Assembly: GCF_900092025.1 (NCBI RefSeq)
Contig: NZ_FLTX01000053.1
Location: 1 to 64,000 of the forward strand
Source of the DNA: Xanthomonas bromi
GTDB lineage: Bacteria; Pseudomonadota; Gammaproteobacteria; Xanthomonadales; Xanthomonadaceae
Length of the DNA stretch: 64,000 nt
Direction: 5' to 3'
A program made the position numbers and the translations under genes. Under the pieces are notes generated by a model, which had not been told where the DNA came from, did not search any database, and saw only the letters and a list, made by a program, of their open reading frames with translations. Shown one piece after another: positions 19,362 to 28,748 of this stretch. Every line of letters starts with the position of its first letter. Position 1 is the first letter of the stretch.

Positions 19362-21446
19362 ATGCAACGCCTGCTTCTTGTTTCCAGCATGCTGCTCGCG
19401 CTGTCTGCCTGCAGCGACAAAACCGCTCCCGCCGCCGAGAAAGCTGCCACACCTGCACCGGCGGCGACCGCGCCCGCAGCGCCGCCTGCGCTGATCACCC
19501 GCGATGCGCTGTTCGGCAACCCCGAGCGTGCCAATGTCAGCATCAGCCCGGACGGCAAGTATCTCAGCTGGGTGGCGCCGCTGGACGGCGTACTCAATGT
19601 CTGGATTGCGCCGGTGGATGCGCCCGATCAGGCCCGCGCGATCACCAAGGACACCGCACGCGGTATCCGCAATTACTTCTGGACCTATCAAGCCAATACC
19701 TTGCTGTACCTGCGCGACACCGGTGGCGATGAAGACTTCCACCTGTTCTCGGTCAATCTGGCCGACGGCAGCAGCAAGGACCTCACCCCGTTCAAGAAAA
19801 CCAATGCCGAGGTGTATCGCGTCAGCGCGCAGCATCCCGAATCGATCATGGTCGGCATGAACGACCGCGATGCCAAGTGGCACGATTTGTATCGCGTGGA
19901 CCTGGTGTCCGGCACACGTACGTTGGTGCAGAAAAATACCGAAAACCTGGATGCGTACCTGCTCGATGGCGACTACCTGCTGCGCTACGCCACCCGCGCC
20001 ACCGACGATGCCGGCAGAGAGTTGCTGGTGCCAGACGGCAAACGCTGGAAGAGCGTGGACCGCATCCCGTTCGAGGATGTCACCAACACCGCGCCGAACG
20101 GCCTGACCGAGGATGGCAAGACGTTGTACATGCAGGATTCGCGCAACCGCGATACCGCGGCGCTGTATGCCATCGACACTGCCAGCAACGCACGCACGCT
20201 GCTGTTCGAAAACCCGCATGCCGATGTCGGCGCCACCTTGAACGACCCCAAGACCGGCCAGGTGCAGGCGGTGTCCACCGACTACCTGCGCGAAGAATGG
20301 AAGCCGCTGGACACCGGCATTGCGGCGGACCTGCAAAAATTCAAATCGCTCGGCAATGGCGATGCCAGCGTTGCTGCACGCACGCTCGACGACCGCATCT
20401 GGATCGTTGGCTACTCCGCAGCAGAAACGCCGCTGACCTACTACCGCTACGATCGCGCCGATGGCGGCAAGCTGACCAAACTGTTCTCTGCACGACCCGC
20501 GCTGAATGGCAAACCGCTGGTCCCGATGTGGCCACAGGAACTGACCGCACGCGACGGTCTCAAGCTGGTCAGCTACCTCACCCTGCCCGCCGAAGCCGAT
20601 GCCAACCACGACGGCAAGGCCGACAAGCCGGTGCCGCTGGTGTTGTTCGTGCACGGCGGTCCGTGGGCACGCGACAGCTACGGCTACGGGCCGTACGAGC
20701 AATGGCTGGCCAACCGCGGCTATGCGGTGCTGTCGGTGAACTTCCGTGGCTCCACCGGCTTCGGCAAGGCCTTTACCAACGCCGGCAACGGCGAGTGGGC
20801 CGGCAAGATGCACGACGATCTGCTCGATGCGGTGCAATGGGCGGTCAAGCAAGGCGTCACCCAACCCGACGACGTTGCCATCATGGGTGGCAGCTACGGC
20901 GGCTACGCCACGCTGGTCGGTATGACCTTCACCCCGGACGCCTTCAAATGCGGCGTGGATATCGTGGGGCCAGCCAATCTCAACACCTTGCTCAGCACGG
21001 TGCCGCCGTACTGGGCCAGCTTCTACAAGCAGCTGACCAGGCGCATGGGCGACCCCGCCACCGAGGCCGGCAAGCAGTGGCTGACCGAACGCTCTCCGCT
21101 CACGCATGCCGACAAGATCAGCAAGCCGCTATTGATCGGCCAGGGCGCTAACGACCCACGCGTCAAACAGGCCGAAAGCGACCAGATCGTCAACGCGATG
21201 AAGGCCAAGAACATTCCGGTCACCTACGTGCTGTTCCCCGACGAAGGCCACGGCTTCCGCCGCCCGGAAAACAGCAAGGCCTTCAACGCGGTGACCGAAA
21301 GTTTCCTGAGCCAATGCCTGGGCGGACGCGTGCAACCGATCGGTGCGGATCTGGAAGGCTCCAGCATCACCGTCCCGGAGGGCGCCGACAAGATCAACGC
21401 TCTGAGCGATGCCCTGAAGACGCATACGCAGGCGATTCGGAAGTAG
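19362..21446 (+). CDS. S9 prolyl-oligopeptidase-family lipoprotein peptidase
   Basis: This 694-residue protein has a lipoprotein signal with lipobox LSAC (Cys about 17), a beta-propeller-like N-terminal region (about 45-400) and a C-terminal alpha/beta hydrolase domain. GGSYGGYA carries the catalytic Ser (about 511); GQGANDPRVK and FPDEGHGF supply Asp and His. It is likely an envelope dipeptidyl or acylaminoacyl peptidase. GGAGG precedes the ATG. It stands as a single gene with a hairpin terminator downstream. Confidence 0.87.
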   Translation: MQRLLLVSSMLLALSACSDKTAPAAEKAATPAPAATAPAAPPALITRDALFGNPERANVSISPDGKYLSWVAPLDGVLNVWIAPVDAPDQARAITKDTARGIRNYFWTYQANTLLYLRDTGGDEDFHLFSVNLADGSSKDLTPFKKTNAEVYRVSAQHPESIMVGMNDRDAKWHDLYRVDLVSGTRTLVQKNTENLDAYLLDGDYLLRYATRATDDAGRELLVPDGKRWKSVDRIPFEDVTNTAPNGLTEDGKTLYMQDSRNRDTAALYAIDTASNARTLLFENPHADVGATLNDPKTGQVQAVSTDYLREEWKPLDTGIAADLQKFKSLGNGDASVAARTLDDRIWIVGYSAAETPLTYYRYDRADGGKLTKLFSARPALNGKPLVPMWPQELTARDGLKLVSYLTLPAEADANHDGKADKPVPLVLFVHGGPWARDSYGYGPYEQWLANRGYAVLSVNFRGSTGFGKAFTNAGNGEWAGKMHDDLLDAVQWAVKQGVTQPDDVAIMGGSYGGYATLVGMTFTPDAFKCGVDIVGPANLNTLLSTVPPYWASFYKQLTRRMGDPATEAGKQWLTERSPLTHADKISKPLLIGQGANDPRVKQAESDQIVNAMKAKNIPVTYVLFPDEGHGFRRPENSKAFNAVTESFLSQCLGGRVQPIGADLEGSSITVPEGADKINALSDALKTHTQAIRK

Positions 21447-21477
21447 GCGACCTGGGTCACCCCCGCGTTGCGTGCAA

Positions 21478-21512
21478 GGCAGTCCTCGCTGTTACCGCGA
21501 GGACTGCCCCTT
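21478..21512 (+). terminator. Rho-independent-type hairpin after the S9 peptidase gene
   Basis: A perfect 12-base stem (21478-21489 with 21497-21508) encloses a 7-base loop and is followed by CCTT. The stem is strong but the T-run is weak. Confidence 0.6.
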
Positions 21513-21692
21513 GGATTGCGTATGCTCTGACCAGGCAACGCTATCGCTGGCCCACCTATCGAAGCTTGGATTACAAATCAGCGCCAAGGCAATTCGATTG
21601 CATCGCTGCGTTTACTGCTGACAGCCCAGCAACTCCAAACTCGAAGACAGCCGCCCTGCATTGGTCATGTGCCGCGAGATCTGGAAGATCTG

Positions 21693-22901
21693 TTAATGCT
21701 GCTCAAGGTCGTTGGATAGATCCCGAGCGCGATCGGACTGCCATACGGCTCCATTGGGATCCAGCTCGGTGTTCGTCATCTCTTCGGCGCGCCAACCGAA
21801 TCCGCAGATGGCCAGTGGACCGTCCTGCAAGCCATCCAGGCCCAATGCCTGCTCGATGTCCACCTCATTGATGGCCGACGTCACGAATGCTCCCAGCCCC
21901 AGATCGGTGGCGCTCAGATAGAGCGTCTGCGCGATATGGCCAACGTCGAGAATCATCGCGCGATAAGCCTTGGCGTGGTTTCGATACTTCCAGAAGCTAC
22001 GCAAAAAACGAGGCGCCAGAATCAGCAGCACCGGCGCTTCGGCAAACCAGTGCTGACCGGAGAGCGCTCGACGCGCGAGATCTGGCAGCGGCTCAGGCGG
22101 CGTCGCCATGGGCTGCAGCGCATGGTCGATTGGACGGTAGTGGTACAGCCCGCTTGGCATGCCTTCGACGCGCTGAATCAACAGATAGGTCTCCGTGGGA
22201 TGCAAACTTCCTCCCGAAGGCACCGGCTTTTTTAAAAACGCGGTCCCCTGTCCCACCGCAACGCGCGCACTCGCCATGACGCTACGTTGGAGCATGTGAC
22301 TCAACAACTCGCCTGATAGCGCGCGCTGCGTATCGAAATTGCGGCAGGTCACACGGCGCGACAACAGGTCATCGAAGGTGCCGGGTGTCGCACGCGGCAG
22401 CGTGATCCGTGCAGCATCACCTCCTACGCCACGCTCCACGACTTCGGCAGGCGGTGCGCCCAGGCGATCCACCATCCCCTCGGCGGTTGTCAGGCCTTGC
22501 GCTTCCATCGTCGCTACGCTGTCCTCACCTTTCCAGCGTGCAGAACGATGCCAAAGCGCGGCCAACGGCCACCAGCGCTGCTGCTGAACCCGCTCGTCAT
22601 GCTGCCGGTGGGTTGCGTGCTCGGGTTGATCGCTGATCGCAAGACCTTGATCGAGCAGACGCCCCATCCAGGCTGGCGGTGATTGCAAGGGATCGACCGG
22701 CTGCCAGCGTGTAGGACTGAGTTGACTTAACCAGTCACGCTCGTGCGTCGCGACTTCCACTTCGTCATCAAGGTGGGGAGCGAGCGCCAGCCAACGGGTA
22801 CGGCGGCGCAGACCATCACCACCCGCAAGCAATTGGGCAAGATCGAACGTCGCATCGTCGCGAAGCTCGAAGAACAGCGTGGCACAGCGACGAATCTGCA
22901 T
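21693..22901 (-). CDS. SagB-like dehydrogenase of a putative RiPP maturation system
   Basis: This 402-residue protein has a poorly conserved N-terminal part (about 1-180) and a C-terminal FMN nitroreductase/SagB-type domain (RRVTCRNFDTQRALS, PSGGSLHPTETYLL, GLYHYRP, DVGHIAQTLYLSATDLGLGAF). SagB enzymes oxidise azolines to azoles in modified peptides. I recall a model for a putative peptide maturation dehydrogenase found with the leader-peptide and cyclase families seen next door. It is divergent from the precursor gene. No SagC/D cyclodehydratase is present, so its substrate may not be an azoline. Confidence 0.8.
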   Translation of the reverse strand: MQIRRCATLFFELRDDATFDLAQLLAGGDGLRRRTRWLALAPHLDDEVEVATHERDWLSQLSPTRWQPVDPLQSPPAWMGRLLDQGLAISDQPEHATHRQHDERVQQQRWWPLAALWHRSARWKGEDSVATMEAQGLTTAEGMVDRLGAPPAEVVERGVGGDAARITLPRATPGTFDDLLSRRVTCRNFDTQRALSGELLSHMLQRSVMASARVAVGQGTAFLKKPVPSGGSLHPTETYLLIQRVEGMPSGLYHYRPIDHALQPMATPPEPLPDLARRALSGQHWFAEAPVLLILAPRFLRSFWKYRNHAKAYRAMILDVGHIAQTLYLSATDLGLGAFVTSAINEVDIEQALGLDGLQDGPLAICGFGWRAEEMTNTELDPNGAVWQSDRARDLSNDLEQH

Positions 22902-22926
22902 GGAGACATCTCAAGGACACATGAGC

Positions 22927-23325
22927 ATGGTCGATATTGTCTCAGGTATGCCATCACACATGCCCCCTCACCCTGCGGACAAGACGATGACTGACTCAGC
23001 CGACAATGCGCACCTTCCGTTCGATGCATCCACTGCCGACAGGCTGCTGGAGCTGCTGTCCAACGACGACAGTTTTCGCGACCGCTTTCAATGCAACCCA
23101 GCGCAGGCGCTCGCCCAGATCGGGGTTGCCGGCGCGAGTGCCGACAAGGGCGTGCCCAGTGCAGGAGAACCCTATTACTGCATGACGACCGGTCAGCTCG
23201 CTCCCAAGGAGGACATTGCGCTGGCGCGTGCCGAGTTACAGAGCTATCTGACGGAGACGACCAATCACACCGTCATCTTCGCTTTCGAATCCGAAAGTAT
23301 TCGCTCTACCCTGCTGCGCAGGTAA
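22927..23325 (+). CDS. NHLP-related RiPP precursor-like peptide
   Basis: This peptide of about 132 residues (112 if ATG 22987 is used) resembles nitrile-hydratase-alpha-like leader peptides. It has a helical leader (ADRLLELLSNDDSFRDRFQ, then NPAQALAQIGV), a Cys-containing YYCMTTGQLAP segment, and a charged C-terminus. Only two cysteines remain in the core half or near it, few for a heterocyclised product. ATG 22927 has AAGGA nine bases upstream; ATG 22987 matches the usual leader start better. Its 3' end overlaps the antisense cyclase gene by 61 bases. Product structure unknown. Confidence 0.72.
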   Translation: MVDIVSGMPSHMPPHPADKTMTDSADNAHLPFDASTADRLLELLSNDDSFRDRFQCNPAQALAQIGVAGASADKGVPSAGEPYYCMTTGQLAPKEDIALARAELQSYLTETTNHTVIFAFESESIRSTLLRR

Positions 23326-25925
23326 GCAGGTAGACGCGATGCAGGCCAGGCGTTCACGAACGCCTGCGCCTGCTCGCGGGCCTCCTGGGTACGGCCCAGT
23401 GCATACAACGACTCGGCGGCCCATAACTGGGCTAACCGCGTGTGCGCCACATTGAGCGGCTGCAGCGTCTGCGACGCGTTCGCTTCGATATAAGCGCGCC
23501 CGCGCTGAAGAGACAGCCAGCGTGCTTGCTGCAGTGCCTCCGCATGCCGTCCGCTGTCATGCAACAACGTGTACAAGGTCACGCGTGTCTGCAGCAGATC
23601 GTCAGGCCTGACAGGCAGGCGGGCCAGGGCTGCTGCGCGATCCCCTGACAGCGCCAGATGCTGGGCTTCGACGATCGCGCGTAATTCGGCAAGTACAGGT
23701 GTTTCATGCGCGAGCGCAGGCTTGATCGCCGAAAGCGCCCGTGCAGTGAACTGATCGTCGCCATTACGCTGGGCCTGGCTAACCAGGGCCAGCACCATCG
23801 CGGCGTCATCCTGCAGGTTTGGCTCGGCCGGGCCGTTGGTCGTTATTGCAGCCACAAGCGCATCAAACGCCGAACTCATCTTCGGGCCCACGGGTACCGT
23901 TTCGCCAGTGATGGCGGCGGTAGTCGCCCCAATCACCAGGAATTGACGATAGTTGAAATCATCAGTGCGCTTGCTGCGTTTCAGGGCCTGTGCCATCGCA
24001 GCATTCGCATCCGCCCAATTCGCCTGATCCAGCGCGATGCTGGTGCGGTCGATCAGCGGCACCACGTCGTCATTGGCGTAGCCATTCTCTACAATTCGGT
24101 CGAGGGCTCGCCGTGCATCGGCATAACGACCCAGCACTGCCAAGGTATCGGCTTTGCGGCGCAGCGGACCTGCCCGATCCCCATCGGCCAAGTTTTCGAA
24201 GCGCTGCAACGCGGCCTCGACTTTCCCTTGCGCCAGCAGGATGCGTCCGATCCGATCCGATGCAATGGAGCGCAGCGGATCCTGGACGACGTCGGCAGCC
24301 TGCGCATATGGCAGAGCATCGGCAAAGCGGTTGGCCACAAACAAATGCCACGACGTATTGGCGGCGCCGGCAAAATTGTCCGGATACAGCGACGCCAAGG
24401 TTCTCCACAGTGGCAATGCGGTGTTCACCGCCCGCAATTCGGCGATCCAGGCATCTAGATAGAGCTGATCACGCGCCGGCAAGCGCTGGCGTAACCGAAC
24501 CGCGTTATCCAGATACGGAAGCGCGCCCTTGCGGTCGGACACCGCAACCTTGATGCGCGCCGCACCCAGGTACGCTAACGCAAACGTCGGGTCGACCCTG
24601 ACCGCGCGATCGAACAGCTCCAAGCCCTCACGCCAACGACCGTCTGCAGTGGCTTCCACGCCGAGAGCATACGCACGCAACGCGTCCAGGCTCGATGTTG
24701 TGACTGCCGGTAATGGCACCGAACTCTTGTCGATCGACGCAACCATCTCGCCCAGCCCCAGCCGGAGCTTACGGGTGATTTGATCCACCGAAGACAGGGT
24801 AGACGGCAAGCCGTCTCCTTGTACAAACTCCGAATACACGGTTATTTGCGTGCGCGGATCCACCAGCTCTACGCTGAGACGTAATTTCCCGCCGACTTCA
24901 GCCACGGTCGGCAGAAGAACAGCGCGGGCGCCATCACGCAACGCTACCTCCGACGCTACGCTGCGATCGAGAAAAACCGTGCTGGGATCGCGCTTCATTC
25001 GTGCGACGGTATCGCGCACCTTCATGGCGCTCAGGACATTGACGTACCGCGACTGCTCAAGGCTGACGCGTAGCGCCTGTTCCAGCGCGCCATCGAGCAG
25101 TGTATTTCCAGTGAGATTCCGCACATCGCCAACCACCACCCAATCGCGCTCGCCAAACGCAATCGCAGGCTGCGGTCGAATGAAAAACCACACCGCGATT
25201 CCCACCGCCAGTACCACTCCCAGCTCGGCCGCCAACGCGGCCGGTCTGCGCCACAGCGGCACATCGCGCCAGGCTTTTGCCGAATTCTTCGGCAGGCGCA
25301 GAGGGGTCAGGCCGACGTCGCCGACTTCGTAGATCTCCATCGCGGTGGGCATGCCCTTGAAGCGCCAGCGGCCGTGCGATTTCCATAACAACCGCTCGGC
25401 GCGACCACCGAGTTCGCGTGCGGCGTGGTGGGTCAACGATTCGGCTACCGCCGAGATCAGGATCTGCCCAGGCCGTGCCATCGACATCAGGCGTGCGGCG
25501 GTGGGCTTGGCCAGGCCTTCGACTTCCAGCGGCTTGGCACCGATGCTGACCGCTTCTTCGCTGTTGCGCCAGGTCAGCACTTCGCCGACATGCAGGCCCT
25601 GGCGGGCGCGGAGCGTCAGCGTGTGCGCATCGCCCATCGTCTTGAGCCCACGCGCGTAATCCAGCGCAAAACCCAGGCCATCGATGGGGCGATCGAACAG
25701 CAGCAGCAGGCCGTCGGAACGATCGATCAGCCGGCCGCGCCAGTGCTGCTGCAGCTTGACCACCAGGCGGTCGTGCTCGCGGAACAGAGCAGCAGCAGCG
25801 TTATCGCCGATACGTTCGACCAGCGCGGTCGAATCGCACAGATCGGTCAGCAGCAAGGTCCGCAGACGCGGCGCCTGGATCGCTTCCGACGACGCGTCCT
25901 TGCGTGCGTGGGTGCGGTTGCTCAT
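23265..25925 (-). CDS. Class III cyclase-TPR protein of a putative peptide modification system
   Basis: This 886-residue protein has an N-terminal class III nucleotide cyclase domain (about 20-190), one transmembrane helix near 225-250, then a periplasm-facing region and TPR-like helical repeats (about 400-850). Metal Asp candidates are in LLLTDLCDST and RSDGLLLLF, and RQGLHVGEV is conserved. The transition-state motif is altered (KPTAARL instead of the usual N-x-x-AARL), and no Lys selector before the second Asp is apparent, so activity or base specificity may differ. I recall this family as a putative peptide modification system cyclase. It follows the GGDEF gene by three bases. Confidence 0.75.
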   Translation of the reverse strand: MSNRTHARKDASSEAIQAPRLRTLLLTDLCDSTALVERIGDNAAAALFREHDRLVVKLQQHWRGRLIDRSDGLLLLFDRPIDGLGFALDYARGLKTMGDAHTLTLRARQGLHVGEVLTWRNSEEAVSIGAKPLEVEGLAKPTAARLMSMARPGQILISAVAESLTHHAARELGGRAERLLWKSHGRWRFKGMPTAMEIYEVGDVGLTPLRLPKNSAKAWRDVPLWRRPAALAAELGVVLAVGIAVWFFIRPQPAIAFGERDWVVVGDVRNLTGNTLLDGALEQALRVSLEQSRYVNVLSAMKVRDTVARMKRDPSTVFLDRSVASEVALRDGARAVLLPTVAEVGGKLRLSVELVDPRTQITVYSEFVQGDGLPSTLSSVDQITRKLRLGLGEMVASIDKSSVPLPAVTTSSLDALRAYALGVEATADGRWREGLELFDRAVRVDPTFALAYLGAARIKVAVSDRKGALPYLDNAVRLRQRLPARDQLYLDAWIAELRAVNTALPLWRTLASLYPDNFAGAANTSWHLFVANRFADALPYAQAADVVQDPLRSIASDRIGRILLAQGKVEAALQRFENLADGDRAGPLRRKADTLAVLGRYADARRALDRIVENGYANDDVVPLIDRTSIALDQANWADANAAMAQALKRSKRTDDFNYRQFLVIGATTAAITGETVPVGPKMSSAFDALVAAITTNGPAEPNLQDDAAMVLALVSQAQRNGDDQFTARALSAIKPALAHETPVLAELRAIVEAQHLALSGDRAAALARLPVRPDDLLQTRVTLYTLLHDSGRHAEALQQARWLSLQRGRAYIEANASQTLQPLNVAHTRLAQLWAAESLYALGRTQEAREQAQAFVNAWPASRLPAYLRSRVERILSDSKAKMTV

Positions 25926-25928
25926 CGC

Positions 25929-26987
25929 TCAGCGATGACCCGAGGCAGGCGGTTGATTCAGGGCGAGCGTCTCCTGCATGCACAGCACGTTGCCGCCCTG
26001 CCGCTTGGCTTCGTACAAGGCGCGGTCGGCGAGTGTGTACCAGTCGTTCCAGGCCGCGTCCGCATCGATGATGCACAAGCCCACGCTGACCGAGCAGCCC
26101 TGTTCGCCCTGGCCGTTGCACAGCCGCGCTTCCACCGCCCGCACGATGCATTCGCCGATGTGGTGCACCAACTCGCTGGTGCCTTGTGCGACGAGCACGC
26201 AAAATTCATCGCCGCCGAGGCGGCAGGCGAGATCGCCTTCGGCGATCACCGAACGCAAGGCATGCGCCACGTTCTGCAGCACGCGGTCGCCTGCCAGATG
26301 GCCGAACTCGTCGTTGATGCGCTTGAAGCGGTCGCAGTCGATCAGGATCAGGCCAACGCCCGGCACCTGGCCGGCGCGCCGGCATTCCTGCAGGTGCAAC
26401 GCCAGCCCACGTCGATTGTGCAAGCCGGTGAGCTCGTCGGTGCGGCTCAGTTCTTCGGTATGGTTGAGCTGGTGCGAGGTGACGTAGAGATTGTCCAGCG
26501 CCGCTTCCAGATCGTGGTTGCGGCGGCGCAACTGGCGGATCAGCAGTTGTTCGTTGTTGACCACCCGCACGATGGAGCGGCGCAGGAAGTGCGCCACCAT
26601 CGAGGGGTCCTGGTTCACCAGGCGCTGAAAATCGGCGTGTCCCAGCTCGATCAGGCGGCTATCGGTGCTGGCGCTGGCGCCCGCGCTGCGCGCGTGGTCG
26701 CCGATCAGCAGGCCAAGCTCGCCGAAGAATTCGCCGGGGCCGAGATGCTTGAGCATCAGATCTTCACCGAAATCCAGATCGATCTGGCCGCTGACAACGA
26801 TGTACATCTGCGTGCCGACTTCACCGCGATCGAACAGCGACTGGCCCGCAGACACTTCGCGCGAACGACCGAAACGGGCGAAAAACGCCAGTTCTTCAGC
26901 TGTCATCAGCGCATGCAGCCCGTCGGGGAGCGTCTTGGCAACGCTCCCCGACGGCTCACCTACGCCCGCGGTGTTGTGGCAAGTCAT
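25929..26987 (-). CDS. Diguanylate cyclase with N-terminal cyclic-nucleotide-binding domain
   Basis: This 352-residue protein has a CRP-like cNMP-binding domain (about 30-150, including GPGEFFGELGLLIGDHARSAG), a linker helix and a GGDEF domain with intact RLGGDEF. An upstream RxxD I-site is not obvious. It should make c-di-GMP in response to a ligand bound by the CNB domain. Lying three bases upstream of the cyclase-TPR gene in the same operon, it could read that enzyme's product. In xanthomonads c-di-GMP controls motility, biofilm and virulence. Confidence 0.88.
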   Translation of the reverse strand: MTCHNTAGVGEPSGSVAKTLPDGLHALMTAEELAFFARFGRSREVSAGQSLFDRGEVGTQMYIVVSGQIDLDFGEDLMLKHLGPGEFFGELGLLIGDHARSAGASASTDSRLIELGHADFQRLVNQDPSMVAHFLRRSIVRVVNNEQLLIRQLRRRNHDLEAALDNLYVTSHQLNHTEELSRTDELTGLHNRRGLALHLQECRRAGQVPGVGLILIDCDRFKRINDEFGHLAGDRVLQNVAHALRSVIAEGDLACRLGGDEFCVLVAQGTSELVHHIGECIVRAVEARLCNGQGEQGCSVSVGLCIIDADAAWNDWYTLADRALYEAKRQGGNVLCMQETLALNQPPASGHR

Positions 26988-27280
26988 CAGTTTTTCCCTA
27001 GGCCAGCCTGCGACATTAGCCTACAGGACCCCCTTGTTCAGCACCAGGTCACATTATTTCTCAACGCAAAAGAGACGACTGGACGGGTATTTCATGAATG
27101 AAAGAGGGCCCGGTTTCCCGAGCCCTCTTCCTTCCAGGGTGGCGCAGATCGCACCTGTTGCATCCGCGTCTTCGTCCGGTGCTGTAACGACAGCCGTTTT
27201 CGCCAGGCGCTCAAGCGCTGCGGCATTGCGGCACTTCAACGCTCAACGCACGCCCGGCGACCTTGCCGTGTTGCCGGCGG
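26988..27280. other. Intergenic region between aceA end and GGDEF gene
   Basis: This 293-base gap holds the promoter region of the minus-strand GGDEF-cyclase operon near 27000 and the aceA terminator hairpin. No gene was recognised. Confidence 0.5.
27102..27129 (-). terminator. Terminator hairpin downstream of aceA
   Basis: AAGAGGGC pairs with GCCCTCTT around a 12-base inner part that can itself partly pair. On the minus strand the stem is followed by TTCATTC. It lies about 150 bases after the aceA stop. Confidence 0.6.
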
Positions 27281-28576
27281 TCAGGCGGCCTTGTCTCCGT
27301 GGAACTGCGCTTCTTCGGTGGAACCACGCAACGCGGTGGTGGACGACTGCCCCTGCTGGATCGCCTGCGTCACTGCGTCGAAATAGCCGGTGCCTACTTC
27401 GCGCTGGTGCCTGACTGCGGTAAATCCCATCTGCGCCGCTTCGAATTCGGCTTGCTGCAACTCCACGAATGCGCTCATCTGCCGACGCGCATAGCCGTGC
27501 GCCAGCTGAAACATGCTGTGATTCAACGCGTGGAAACCGGCCAGGGTGATGAACTGGAACTTGTAGCCGTAGCTCGCCAGCTCGGTCTGGAATTTGGCGA
27601 TGGTGGCGTCGTCAAGATTCTTCTTCCAGTTGAAGCTCGGCGAGCAGTTGTAGGCCAGCAATTTGCCGGGAAACCTGGCATGGATGGCCTGCGCAAACGC
27701 GCGCGCAAATTCCAGATCCGGCTTGCCGGTTTCGCACCAGATCAGATCGGCATACGGTGCATAAGCCAAGCCGCGACTGATCGCCTGGCCCAGGCCATTG
27801 CGGGTCTTGAAGAAGCCCTCGACCGTCCGCTGGCCAGTGGTGAACGGTTGGTCGTTGGCATCCACATCGCTGGTGATCAGATCCGCCGCCTCGGCGTCGG
27901 TACGTGCGATCAGCACCGTCGGCACGCCCAGCACGTCGGCGGCCAAACGCGCAGCATTCAATTTTTCGATCGCCTCACGCGTGGGCACCAGCACCTTGCC
28001 GCCCATGTGGCCGCACTTCTTGACCGACGCCAGTTGATCTTCGAAATGCACACCCGCCGCACCGGCTTCGATCATCGCCTTCATCAGTTCGAAGGCGTTG
28101 AGCACGCCGCCGAAGCCGGCTTCGGCATCGGCCACGATCGGCTGCAGGAAGTCGATGGCATCGTTGCCTTCGGCGTGATGCAGTTGATCGGCACGCAGCA
28201 AGGTGTTGTTGATGCGCTTGACCACCGCCGGCACCGAATCGGCCGGGTACAACGACTGGTCCGGATACATCTGCCCGGCCAGATTGGCATCGGCTGCCAC
28301 CTGCCAACCGCTCAGGTAAATGGCCTTCAAGCCGGCCTTGACCTGCTGCATCGCTTGATTGCCGGTCAACGCACCCAGCGCGTTGACGAACGGCGTTGCG
28401 TGCAACGACGTCCATAATTTTTCCGCACCCAACCGCGCCAGCGAATGCTCGACATGCACGGTGCCGCGCAGGCGCACCACATCGGCGGCGCTGTAATTAC
28501 GGGTGATGCCGCTCCAGCGCGGGTTCTTGGCCCAGTCCTGCTGCAGTTGTTCGGTGCTTTGCAGTGTGGTGCTCAT
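27281..28576 (-). CDS. aceA: Isocitrate lyase
   Basis: This 431-residue enzyme cleaves isocitrate to glyoxylate and succinate in the glyoxylate shunt. Signatures include the catalytic KKCGHMGGK (Cys near 190), [13 protein letters not shown] and [13 protein letters not shown]. Length fits bacterial AceA. ATG 28576 has AGGAG upstream; the frame's longer N-terminal extension is not credible. It is downstream of aceB in the same orientation, forming aceBA. Confidence 0.96.
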   Translation of the reverse strand: MSTTLQSTEQLQQDWAKNPRWSGITRNYSAADVVRLRGTVHVEHSLARLGAEKLWTSLHATPFVNALGALTGNQAMQQVKAGLKAIYLSGWQVAADANLAGQMYPDQSLYPADSVPAVVKRINNTLLRADQLHHAEGNDAIDFLQPIVADAEAGFGGVLNAFELMKAMIEAGAAGVHFEDQLASVKKCGHMGGKVLVPTREAIEKLNAARLAADVLGVPTVLIARTDAEAADLITSDVDANDQPFTTGQRTVEGFFKTRNGLGQAISRGLAYAPYADLIWCETGKPDLEFARAFAQAIHARFPGKLLAYNCSPSFNWKKNLDDATIAKFQTELASYGYKFQFITLAGFHALNHSMFQLAHGYARRQMSAFVELQQAEFEAAQMGFTAVRHQREVGTGYFDAVTQAIQQGQSSTTALRGSTEEAQFHGDKAA

Positions 28577-28748
28577 CTTGCGTTCTCCTGAGAGGGACGA
28601 CGGATGGAACGAGGAAGCAATGGCGGGTGTGCCAAGGCATGCGGCATGGCGAAGCCGTCGTTGCGCGTGTGTGCGCAACGGGCGGTGTCATACGTTCAAG
28701 TGAGGACTGCGGGGACGCCTATGGCGAGGCGACGCTGCAGCGGTGCGA

